Positions 51,791 to 61,222 of a stretch of 64,000 nt of DNA are shown piece by piece; the stretch's first letter is position 1; every line of letters starts with the position of its first letter. The notes under the pieces are model-generated. The model was not told the origin of the DNA, did not search any database, and saw only the letters and a list, made by a program, of their open reading frames with translations. The stretch covers positions 558,001 to 622,000 of the forward strand of contig NADL03000699.1 in assembly GCA_002205965.3 (NCBI GenBank), given 5' to 3'. This DNA is from Kappaphycus alvarezii. Its lineage: Eukaryota; Rhodophyta; Florideophyceae; Gigartinales; Solieriaceae. The position numbers were made by a program, and so were the translations under genes.

Positions 51791-53025
51791 ACGGAAGTCT
51801 GCGGAGGAAGTGAAGGTGCCTTGGAGGGAGGAGCGCCGCTTGCGGGTCTTTTGTAGATTTCATATGCAGCTTTGGTCGGTGGGGGTTTAGGCGGATGATG
51901 CGAGCTGAGGGGATGAGGGAGTGGAGAGTTTGAGGGGTGTTATGAAAAACATAGGGCGTGGGGGAATGTTGGGAGGAGTAGAGTGAGGGCTAGAAAGGGA
52001 ACAGGATGGTAGCTGTGGAGTTCTGGTGTTGATGAAGACGGAGGTGGTTGGAGGGTGGATGCACCTGCAGCATAGCCAAAAGGTGCCGCTTAAATACTGT
52101 AGAGCCATCTCCGTGCACATTGTGATATCACTCGTGCTGGTGAAATTTAGCTGACTGTATTGACAACATTTACTTGAACATATTTTAAGTTGTTAGGTTA
52201 GGTTAGATTGGATATTTTAAGTTGCTTGGTTTGGAGGGTGCTTTCGCAGGTTACATTAAATTAATGATGACGGAGGTAGGAATCAGAATGGAGTTTGATG
52301 AATGCATTTGATAGTACAAGCACTTTGGTCGTTTACTTAAAGTTTTAAATGGAAAATATTACTAGCAATGCCAGCGGCGATGTGGGGAATAGGGTTCTGG
52401 GGGTTTGGATTGGTGAACGATCGGTGGTGAGGTGAACATTTATTTAAACTAAAGTGGTGGAATATTAGCGGTAGTTAAGGTGTCGGGATTTTGAAGGTTT
52501 GGAATGGCGGGTTTGCAGTTCAAATCGTCGATGAGGGCTTTCAAATTGCAAATTATACGGTCAGCGGCGGGTGATAGCGACAAACTTAATTTACAGGGCT
52601 TTATGGCACACGGTGCGGATAAAACATGATTTGGGTTAGCATGTTTTGATCAATTGACCAACAAAATTTTGGTTGATGCATCACATTTGAGTGCTGGAGT
52701 CTGTTTTCAAGCCGAGCAAGGGCTGCAGCTTGAAGTTGAAATGGCTGACAACTGGGTATCTTTACAGCTGTACAGTACAAACTGATTGACATGGAAGTAG
52801 CGCGGACGGCGGCATTGGGATTGTTGAGTAGAACATTGTTCTACTGTAACAGAGCTTGGGGACGTTGGGGAATATTTTGGAAGATATACGGTTGGCCAGT
52901 GGGATAGTTAAGTTGAAGGAATTGACGCGAAGAGTTTTGACGGTGGATGCTCGCTAGATGCAAAGAGCATCTAGCGATGCTAGATGCTAGATGCAAAGAG
53001 GGCCTGACGGGGGGAAAGATCCAAC
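51791..53025. other. no recognisable gene; contains a small perfect hairpin
   Basis: Short frames only. At 52953-52975 GCTAGATGC-AAAGA-GCATCTAGC forms a perfect 9-bp hairpin, followed by further TAGATGC repeats to 52994. No element boundaries found. Confidence 0.45.
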
Positions 53026-53478
53026 TTACCAAAATGCTGTGCTGCAGGGGTCTATGTACGAGAGGTTGCCGAGCATAGCAAGTGGGAACAAAAATACTTT
53101 TGCGAAGGCTCCAAGTGCATCAAAATGCTCCTCTGTGAAGGCAACAACTTTGTCGCTCATCCTTTTTGCGTACTCATCTGCTGATAGTCCTCTGAACTTG
53201 TTAGGGATATAGCCCGTAACAGGAACATGTGTTATAATTATCTGGTCAGTGAGTGGTATCGGTTGACCATGTAGAGAAGGCTCTGAGGGGATGGACTGCA
53301 GCGGCAGAAGGTCTCCCTGGACAAGCAAAGATGCAACAGTGGTACTCTCAGGACGACAACGCAATTGTGTATCTTGCAGGGATTGTAGCTGAGTGGAGCA
53401 GTTGGCACTGTGCATTTGGGCACTTTCCATATGAAAACGCAGAGACAATTGTGCCCTAGACCAGCTAATTTCGAGCAA
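53026..53478 (-). pseudogene. amidohydrolase-like fragment, possible host gene remnant (tentative)
   Basis: A 150-codon frame whose second half reads GLSADEYAKRMSDKVVAFTE, EHFDALGAFAKVFLFPLAML and GNLSYIDP. The pattern of an N-x-x-hydrophobic helix, then a DxLGAFA-x-hydrophobic-PL strand, then a YID helix resembles the amidohydrolase_2 (ACMSD-like) family. No metal-binding HxH is present because the fragment covers only an internal part. It is not repeated in the window, so it may be a relic of a host gene. Family assignment is weak. Confidence 0.3.
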
Positions 53479-53499
53479 ACGTATCGGTCATGGTAGGCA

Positions 53500-53776
53500 C
53501 AGTACCAGTACTCAATTTTTGACAGGCACTTGTTTAACCCTGGTGCCCGTCCCTATCTCTACCCTCGGAGGATGGCACCCGGACGCCCACGCGTTGTTAA
53601 CCGACGTCGCACGCGACGTCGCTACGAGGGCAAGGGAGACGTACGCAAAGGTCAAAGAAGTCTTAACACAGCGTCATACCGCAGCGGCAGCGATGTCCAA
53701 TGCGGCGTGCCTGTTGGCCAGCCTCCAGCCAGTTTGTAGTGTTTTGACGGCTTCCCGCCGATCCTTTACATTGTAA
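53500..53776 (+). pseudogene. RT/RLE family copy R7a: endonuclease C-terminus
   Basis: TLVPVPISTLGGWHPDAHAL with LTDVARDVATRARETYAKVK and TQRHTAAAAMSNAACLLASL. The same C-terminal block occurs at 55785-55555 (PLSTLGGWHPSARDFANRVA, RHAARLVQNNASCLLEGV) and in retroposon c. Only this last domain is present. The frame then ends near 53776 without a recognisable tail sequence. Confidence 0.65.
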
Positions 53777-53780
53777 GCCT

Positions 53781-54080
53781 TTACCACATCACGACATTCC
53801 TCACGGAACAGATGACCATATTTTTCATGGATTGTTTAACCTTACAAACTCGTGTACTATCATGGAGCTCCAGTCTTGGACCCCTTCGATGTGCTGTGCG
53901 TAGGTGTGATACATGATGGACAACGGAATGGAGATTGGACATGGCTTTTGGGCAAAGTGGACAGTGCCCTGCACGCAGTTTCTGTCGTTGAGCGAGCGGT
54001 CCGATCAACGGTCGTGGTGAGCGCCATACTCCGCTGGCCTTTTCTGTGGGGTTGTGTTCCAGAGGAGGCGGGGTCATTAT
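53781..54080 (-). pseudogene. C2H2 zinc-finger fragment, possible N-terminus of an RT/RLE copy
   Basis: The minus frame contains CPLCPKAMSNLHSVVHHVSH ending in LRTAH, a C-x2-C and closely spaced His residues typical of C2H2 fingers. Such fingers occur at the N-terminus of RLE-type non-LTR elements; here only the finger and ~40 residues on each side remain. It abuts copy R7a tail to tail. Confidence 0.45.
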
Positions 54081-54880
54081 TTAGATATGCTGTAGCCTGT
54101 TGTTGGAGTCTTGCAGAGGTGGTTATTCGAGTGACTTGGTCTTGGCGACAATTTTCGCCTTCCTGGGGTCCTAGACCAGTGAAACCGACTAAACGGTATG
54201 GTGTACTGTACGTTTGGAGGTATTACCGTTCTGTGTGCCAACTTTCGGGACGCCGATCGTGAAAGCCGGTATGCACCCTAGATCTTTGTTTCCTATGCTG
54301 ACATTGTTACCAAGACCTTGACTTTGGGAGTGTTGAAGATTTGATTTACTGTATGGCATTAGTATAACAGGTGTCCGCTGCAGGATCCGACTATATACTG
54401 TAGTCAACGAGGAATTTGCGAAGTCAGGTTACAGTACATAGTGCCTATCGGACGATTGTCCTCATAAAATTTGTCCTCAAATGAGGACAATCTTTAGGGC
54501 TAATTGTTCTTAGTAAAAACTATTTTTTTGCTTCTTTTTTTCGTGCTAGCCTGTACTGTACCTTAAACAGTACAGTATTGAGGCTCGATCAAAAATTTCG
54601 GTAATTTTAACGCTGGTCCGCGTACGCCTCACACTTTACCACTCGATAACCTTCGATTTTAGAACTAATTTGCCACATTTTTACTCTTTCAGTGCTGTAC
54701 CTGCAGGCGGCTGCTACAGTATACTGTACTGTACTGTACTGTACTGTACTGTACTGTAGCTAAAGTGGGTGAAGGGGTGTTTGGTTTACTTGAATGAAGG
54801 GGTTATAGGGGTTTACTTGAATATGTAAATTGGGTCTATGCTTAGAGTGCCAAAAACAAGGGTACTGCAATAACCTTGGT
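54081..54880. repeat. gene-poor stretch with a 7-fold ACTGT microsatellite
   Basis: ACTGT is repeated seven times at 54723-54757. Related words (ACTGTAC, ACAGTAC) cluster at 54550-54580, 54715-54760 and again at 57860-57885. No gene motif; the minus frame 54407-54189 lacks features. Confidence 0.7.
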
Positions 54881-54884
54881 AAAT

Positions 54885-55345
54885 CCAATCCTACTCGATC
54901 CTACGCTTACTCGTCACCGTTCTCCTTCTCACATCCCTCCTCTCCCTCTGCGTCAGCAATGTCATCATCGATGTCATTACCTTCTTCAGAGTTCAAATCG
55001 TTCTAATCCATCCAACTTACCGGCACCCACAACCGCTCGGTTCCGCACGGTCCCCAAAGTTCCAATCCCGTTCCCTTCTCGGTGCTCGTACTGGCCCCAC
55101 TCTCTCGCCAAGTTGACGCCGACCCATAGACGCCTTGGGGTTTGTTTGAAATAACAGCGGCTTCCGAAGATTCGGAAGATTGGAGCTGCTCGCCACCAGA
55201 AGGTGGGGAGCTTGGGGTTTTCGGTTGTTGCACCGGGATAGTAGAGGGCCTGTTCTTTTGGGGAACAGATGGCGCCAGTTCATTGAACCAGTCGTCGTCC
55301 TGATCGGCGTCGAAGTCGCCGCAATCCTCTCCGAAGTCGGACATG
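54885..55345 (-). pseudogene. family X acidic protein, copy 2
   Basis: From ATG about 55344: MSDFGEDCGDFDADQDDDWF, an acidic start; a Pro/Ser-rich linker; then the shared block PQGVYGSASTWRESGASTST, EKGTGLELWGPCGTERLW and VPVSWMD. A TAG at 55003 replaces the Trp of copy 1 (WTDW), after which the same frame continues DLNSEEGNDIDDDIADAEGE to a stop near 54885. Copy 2 ends 210 bp downstream of the end of RT/RLE copy R8, on the same strand. Function unknown. Confidence 0.55.
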
Positions 55346-55554
55346 CGGACGATAGAGAGGGTTAAATGGTTTGGTTTAGTTGAATGGGTGGGTTGGGTTA
55401 AATTGGGTTCACTTGAATAGGTTGGTATACTTAATTTTCCTGCCAGGAGCAATCACAGACTAGGACTACTGTAAGTAGGGTAACCACTTACTGTACATAC
55501 CCTCAGAACGGAGGTTCTCTGGAATACACTGTATACACGATTTCAAGTTGTAGC

Positions 55555-57545
55555 CTAAGTGTCGCTCAAGACTCCTTCCAACAAACAACTAGCGTTATTC
55601 TGGACGAGTCTCGCCGCGTGACGAGCGAACAATGTTCGCTGCGCATCAGCAATCGGAACGGCTGCCCGTGCGGCAATGCCATTCGCAACCCGGTTGGCGA
55701 AGTCCCGAGCGGAAGGGTGCCAGCCCCCCAACGTGGAGAGTGGAAGGGCAATGAAGCGATGCCCAGGACCCTTGGAACGTATCAACTCGGCAAAGCGAGT
55801 GTCCTTGCCCAGGCGAGCATGGTTAAGGGGCTTGAGTGGGCATCGCGCCAGGGAGGGAAGGCGGGCGGGGTCAGGGGATGGATAACGGTTACATCGTAAT
55901 AGTCCGTGCCCCCGTTCTCTCCAAGCGCCTTGATGTCCGGGCGAACTGCATGCCCGGGTTGTGGCGGCTCGAGGACAGGAAGTCGGGCAGCTTTGGAGAG
56001 ATCTGCAGCAAAAAAACGTGTCTGCGAGTTATGCCGCCACCCGCGTGTGGATCCATAGGCACAGCACAACGCGTGGTCACCATACTGATCCATGAGGGTC
56101 GTGCATCCCCCTTCGTGGCATTTCGAGGCTGGAGGAAACAGTGGCACTCTGCAATAGAACTGCAACCACGTCTTGTAATTGCGGTCCGGGATGTAGGTAC
56201 CCAACCCCGGAGCCGGTTGGCATGACAGCCAGTCCTTGCAACCCTCCACTGACAACGAGGCTCGGAATGCAACAGTCCTCTCATCCCCCTTCGGCATGGC
56301 ATCAAAGGCCTTTTCCTCAACTGGGCGGACGAGTTGGCCCTGCCCAAACCTCTGCACTGAGTCGATAGCCGTGAAATGGACCACCTTCTCGGGTGCCACT
56401 TGTGTCTTCCAGTCGTCGTGCGCCCGAACTGCGGATTTGTATGAATGAAGAGCAGTGTTCGGTAGCACAGGCAGAAGGGTAGAGCAACGGGCACGCGTGA
56501 GGGACACGGAGGAAAGGAACGCAGCCGCCGCAGTGAGCTTCGCAGAGCGAAGCCCAATGCCAAAAGTTGGCTTGAGGGGGCCGAAGGGCGCCACAGGGAT
56601 TTGTAATTCCCGAAAAGTGTTGCTGTCCAGAACCCCGCCCATCAACCCCGCAGTGTAGCTTCAACAGCGGAATCGAATTCCGCGGCCCCCTTAGCAGTGG
56701 AATGAGGGGGAACTACACGTAGGAGGTAGTTAATGCGACATACGCCGAAGCAGGTCCGTAGTAGATGGAGAGCTACTTGAGTGTCCTCCAGGGTTAACAA
56801 AGCGCTGAGGAGAGGCTTCAGTGAAGCGACATGCTTTGAGAACTCGCGCTCCACGAATAGGTCCGATCCGATTGGGGCGCGAAGCACTTTTGTCCCTTCA
56901 CTATAGTCCTGGCGAAGGTCGGCTGGGAAGGACTGCTGAACAGACGGGGGGGAGCGGTTGGCCACCAGACGGCACACTTATCCATGCGGAGGTGCAAACC
57001 CAAAGCACGCACCTCCGCGGAAGAGAGGAATTGTAGTGCCCTCCGAATGGCTTCATGGGTGCCCACTATATACCCATCGTCCAAGTACCTTAGCTGAAGG
57101 AGTAGAGAAGGTCTGCCTGTGGTGTCGGCCACATTTTCCAGGTGGGTTTTCAGTTCCCGCGTCACTTTTTGCAGCACAAGGGAGAATAAAAGTGGACCCA
57201 GAGGATCCCCTTGCTGTAAGCCTACCACGCTCCGGAGCATATCATCCCCACACCACAGATGACCCGGGTTTACCGCGTACGTGTAATTGACCCAAGGTAA
57301 GAGCTCCGGGAACCTCTCCTCGACCTCCTTCAAAAACGCACTTCGGCTGACCAGGTTGAATGCGTTTTGAAGGTCAACGGTTAACAGTGCATACTCTGCC
57401 GATTCGCCATGCTCCTCATAAAGTCGCCGTACAGCGTGGACAACTGCCTCAGATCCTCCTGACGTTGCTACTCCCAACTGTAGTGGCTGGAAGTATTCGG
57501 AAGCCTTCTCGGAAATGCAAGTCAGCAAACATCTTCCTCCAGGGT
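55555..57545 (-). pseudogene. RT/RLE family copy R8: RT, zinc-knuckle and endonuclease, nearly complete
   Basis: The most instructive copy. RT (57540-56960): FQPLQLGVATSGGSEAVVHA, ALLTVDLQNAFNLVSR with catalytic Asp, GLQQGDPLGPLLFSLVL, and QLRYLDDGYIVG with YLDD, then ALGLHLRMDKC. Thumb (56977-56642): ALHLLRTCFGVCRINYLLRV. Knuckle and nuclease (56645-55782): CHEGGCTTLMDQYGDHALCC, WRHN, VRPDIKALGENGGTDYYDVT. C-terminus (55785-55555): PLSTLGGWHPSARDF, RHAARLVQ. Frames change at about 56960, 56640 and 55780. All catalytic residues survive. The 5' end is cut at 57535 by a duplicated segment of the same gene. Confidence 0.8.
56784..56950. repeat. direct repeat, inner copy (within R8)
   Basis: About 165 bp starting TCCTCCAGGGTTAAC, repeated at 57534-57700 with about 97% identity. 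It encodes the segment after the RT palm (SQPTFARTIVKGQKCFAPQS). Confidence 0.85.
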
Positions 57546-57700
57546 TAACCAAGCGCTGAGGAGAGGCTTCAGTGAAGCGACATGCTTTGAGAACTCGCGC
57601 CCCACGAATAGGTCCGATCCGATTGGGGCGCGAAGCACTTTTGTCCCTTCACTATAGTCCTGGCGAAGGTTGGCTGGGAAGGACTGCTGAACAGACGCGG
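57534..57700. repeat. direct repeat, outer copy, truncating R8
   Basis: Second copy of the 165-bp segment. It replaces the expected RT N-terminus of R8 at 57535. The frame 57808-57569 encodes the same SQPTFARTIVKGQKCFAPQS peptide. Beyond 57705 the two copies diverge. Confidence 0.85.
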
Positions 57701-57705
57701 GGTTA

Positions 57706-59045
57706 AATGGTGGTTTACTGGGAGTAATGGAAAGGTTGGGAGTCCTCTGTACTTGTAATCAAACCATTGGCAGGACCTATAATGCAAGTGCTTGAGTGTG
57801 TGTACCAACTAGAAAGTAGCTGGTAGACCGGTTGACAAGCAGGCTGCGTTGGAGGTGTACGTACAGTATGTAGCTACAGTACAGCAAAGTAATGTAGAGT
57901 TTTAGGCTACTGAGCAACAGTTTACTGTAATTCCATGGCTCTAGAGTATCTTTTCCAGTAATTATTTACGGGCCCAAAAAAGTTTAAAACTCCTCACTAA
58001 CTGTAAACTTTTGTATGACAACGAGAAATATCCTCTATCCGCCAGGCTGATAGACAATAGTTGACCAGCAATGCAGTAGCAGCAAAAAATTGTCCGTTGG
58101 AAATCTTGAGCTCGCTCTCGGGAACTCAGTCCTTGGTCGGGGAGATCTGCGGCGAGGACGAAAGGTTGAGGTGGAGCGTTGGGAAGCGTGTTGGTGTGGC
58201 GACGAGTGTTTGAGTGGCGTGCGAGAGGAAGGAAAGGGAAAAAGAGCGTCACGTGCGGGAACCTGTAGCCGAGTAAAGTGATGGGAGCACAAGGTGGTCG
58301 AGAGGAAAGCAAGTCAGCAAGAAGCGAAGGGTAGCGGGCACGTCGTACCCACGTAATCCCTGCACTCTGTGTGCCGCGCGCGCCGCGCACATTGTCGCGG
58401 GTCTTGCAACGAGGGAGAAGTGAAGGGTCAAGGGAGCAAGGAAGGGACGGAGGGAGAAGGAAAGTTCAAGGTTCCGGAGGGATTCCCTAAAGTGAGGCCA
58501 TATGTTCTGGTAGAGGGTTCGCTGGCCGAAGTAATCCTTCGTTAGGGATTGAGGCGAATGCAGTTGAAAACCAAAAGGCAAAACTGATATGTAGATATAT
58601 CTGCCAACAAGTGCGAACTGGAATAAGTGTACCTCTGGCAGAATTTGCGATAATGACTCGTATCTCCTCACTTTCGCGTTTTTCGCTGCATTATGAGAGG
58701 TCGGCGGGTTAAAGTTGCGAACTCTCCTGCGCGGGGTCGGCGAGGGTGCTATCGAAAAATTCCGTTCTGCCGGTTTGCCCAGTGCGCAAATGTCAGGTCT
58801 GGTGCGGTGAAGCCCTTCTCACGGTTCCACAACTTGGTGTCGAGCTGCCTTTTTTCAGATCACTGGCCAATAGATCGACCTGGTAGTCGTGACGCCGCGT
58901 GCTTTCGCTTCCGTGCAAGCAATGAGGAAGGTGGTCGCCGAAACAATCGAGCATTTCGGGGCAGTTCCCCTATGGGCATGGTGTCTGCGGAGCGAAAAGT
59001 GGGACTTGGCAATAATACTTGAACCACAACGAGAATTCTTTCAGC
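57706..59045. other. no recognisable gene
   Basis: Frames of up to 142 codons (58390-57962, minus; 58671-58249, minus; 58693-59022, plus) carry no motif I recognise and overlap one another on both strands, which suggests composition rather than coding. Confidence 0.4.
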
Positions 59046-60850
59046 TCAATATTTGTCCCTCAAGTCCCGGAGATGGGGCACAGGGTACACCCATGCTCTC
59101 GCACCGGGGAGAGCCATGGAGGCCCGAAAAGCCCGCCTCCTGTTGTCGCCGAGGTGTAGCTCTTCATGCAGTCTTTCGTGGGCATCCGTCGAGGCCTTCT
59201 GCCATGGGGTTTTACTGGACCAGAAAGCACTGAACGGGAGAATCCTCGATTGCGTGCATGAAAGGGACCAAGTTCTGTGGGCGTCCAAGGTGTCTTGGTA
59301 TGCTGCCAGATCTCTGATGGAAGGGGGCAGAAGGGCCGCGCACAACTTGTTTGACGCCGAGCTGGAGGAGAGGAAGGCACCCACTGCAATGGACTCTGCG
59401 GATGTGAATCCCACCCCAAGCGATGGTTTTTCCGTCGGCAGCTTGACTGGGAGCTGCAGTTCTCGAATTACATCAGAGTCGCGTACTCCTCCGGCTAGTG
59501 TCCGCACGCAGCCCTCCATCATCTCATCGAATTCCGCAGCGCCCTCTGTCGTGCATGATGGTGGCACCACGCGTAACAAGAAGCCAATCTTGCAAACCCC
59601 GAAACAGTTGCGCAGAAGCTGGAAAGAGATCGGCGCATCCGCGAGGTCGACGATGGTGTGGAGGAACGGCTTCAAGACTCGAAGTGAGCTGTAACGTACT
59701 TTCCCGCAAAGTCTTGGGGGCCATCTGGAGCGTTAAAAACGACTTTGCCTTCACTGCACTCCTGTGTGATGGCTGGTAGTTGCGAGCTTTCTACTGAATC
59801 TTGCGGAGGAGTAGGCCACCAAATTCGGCATTTTGGCATGGCCAGATGCAGTCACCTGCTTATTGCGTCTGACGAGGAGAGGTACCCAACGCTCTACGGA
59901 GCTGGTCGTGTCGTGCGATGATGTACCATTCATCGTGCTACCATAGTTGAAACAACAGATTGCCGATTTGCTGTTCCTCGTCGTCCCCTGATCGCAAAAG
60001 TTGTTGGATTTAGAGGATCACAGAGTATAGCGCCAGGTTGAACAAGGGGGAAAAGGTTTTGGTGTTTTACTCTTGGAAGATATATCCGGTCTATCCCATG
60101 GTTTTCCAGACAACCGCATTGAACAAGCGTCCACCGAGATTGTCGCCTTGTTGTGTGCCTTGTTTGCTTCGGATGATCTGGCCACCGAACCATTAGAATG
60201 CAGGGTTATGCGCATGGCAGCATGCGATCCATGGGATCAATTCGGGGAATAGGGGTTTGACTGCTCCCAGGAAGGCTGGTCAACTGCATAGATTGAACTC
60301 ATTCTTTAAATCTACTGTCAGAATGACACATTCGGAGCTATGGTCAAAGTTGTGCACAGGCCGTCGGACACTGTGGACGACGGTGTTGGTGGCGGATCTG
60401 GCGATGCCGACTTGCCGCGGTTAGAGGCATGGGGCGGCTTTCGCGGAGGCCCTTGTCAAGAGGCAGCTACCAGTCAATCTGCGCAGCGTCTCACCGACAA
60501 CGAATGGCCTCGGTGACAAGTCCCTCTTGGCCAACGGTGCAAGGGGCGCGTCAGCGATGAAAGGGCCGTCGGGGGTACCAGAAGCTGAAGCGGGATCCTG
60601 AGGGACAGGCGAGGGGCCGGATGAGTCGGCTAACGGCAGTCCAGCTAAGGAAGCGAGTCTAGTGATTAAGTATCGAAAGCGAAGGTTGTTGCGTAATGAA
60701 GGGATGAGGGCTTGAGCAGCGCAGGTATCGCCGAGTTGCGATACCAATAGTTGAACTGAGTCTTAGTCGCATAGGTCGACGCTTCTGTGCAATAGGGAGG
60801 ACGACTATACGAATAGGTAGAGGAAGGCGTGGGTGAGGGAGACGATAGCG
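59046..60850 (-). pseudogene. RT/RLE family copy R9: RT and thumb, interrupted by a tail retroposon
   Basis: From 60747: RPFVVGETLRRLTGSCLLTR (the RPIA-x-G block), then in the same strand NTVVHSVRRP, CVILTVDLKNEFNLCS with the catalytic Asp, and QGTQQGDNLG. After TLVQ at 60119 an insertion intervenes (60047-60118), then PGAILCDPLNPTTFAIRG. The YxDD block is not clearly legible. Next CRIWWPTPP and, at 59675-59046, ISFQLLRNCFGVCKIGFLLR, RELQLPVKLPTEKPSLGVGF, LPGARAWVYPVPHLRD. Homologous to R8 throughout. The nuclease part is missing. Confidence 0.7.
60047..60118 (-). mobile_element. 3'-tail retroposon copy a, 72 bp, with 9-bp target-site duplication
   Basis: Flanked on both sides by TTGAACAAG (60038-60046 and 60119-60127). 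On the minus strand it runs from TGCGGTTGTCTGGAAAACCA to CCAAAACCTTTTCCCC. It is 72 bp, so with the duplication it adds 81 bp or 27 codons, leaving the frame of host copy R9 open across the insertion. Same 3' limit as copies b-e. Confidence 0.85.
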
Positions 60851-61162
60851 GCATCGCGGGACGCAGCTGCTTTTGCTGACGTCATGGTCGGGAGGGTTAA
60901 GGGGTTGCGGTGAGCGCGAATGTGAGGATGACCACTACGTATGATTGGCTGCCGACATGAGCCCGGAAAAAACTCAAAAGGAAAAAAAGAGGGAGAGAAA
61001 TGGGAAGTGGAGGGAAGGGAGGGAAAGGAAGAGTGGATAGTGGCCTTCCGGGCAGGCGAAAGCTGCGGGAAGAGGTCGAGGTGGCCCTTCGATGGCGTGC
61101 TAGCGCGAGTGCGAGCAAGGTTGGGAGGGGGAAGTCGAGGAGGGAGCTCGTGGAAAAGTACG

Positions 61163-61222
61163 ATCGCAGAGTGGAGTCGAAGGCGGAAAGCTCTTGTTCC
61201 GCCTTCGTCTCCACTCTGCGAT
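61163..61222. repeat. long hairpin between head-to-head copies R9 and R10
   Basis: Arms of about 25 bp (ATCGCAGAGTGGAGTCGAAG continuing GCGGAA, and its reverse complement) with one mismatch and an 8-nt loop AGCTCTTG. It lies at the point where the minus-strand copy R9 and plus-strand copy R10 meet with their N-terminal ends. Confidence 0.8.

Noticed and set aside
54723-54757. Short regular repeats considered as a CRISPR array
   Set aside because: The unit is a 5-bp microsatellite without spacers, and the window is eukaryotic.
58249-58671. 140-codon minus-strand frame beside RT/RLE copies
   Set aside because: No RT, knuckle or nuclease motif; overlaps another long minus frame, so coding is unsupported.
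59053-59694. 213-codon plus-strand frame
   Set aside because: Exact antisense shadow of RT/RLE copy R9, whose minus-strand translation matches R8.
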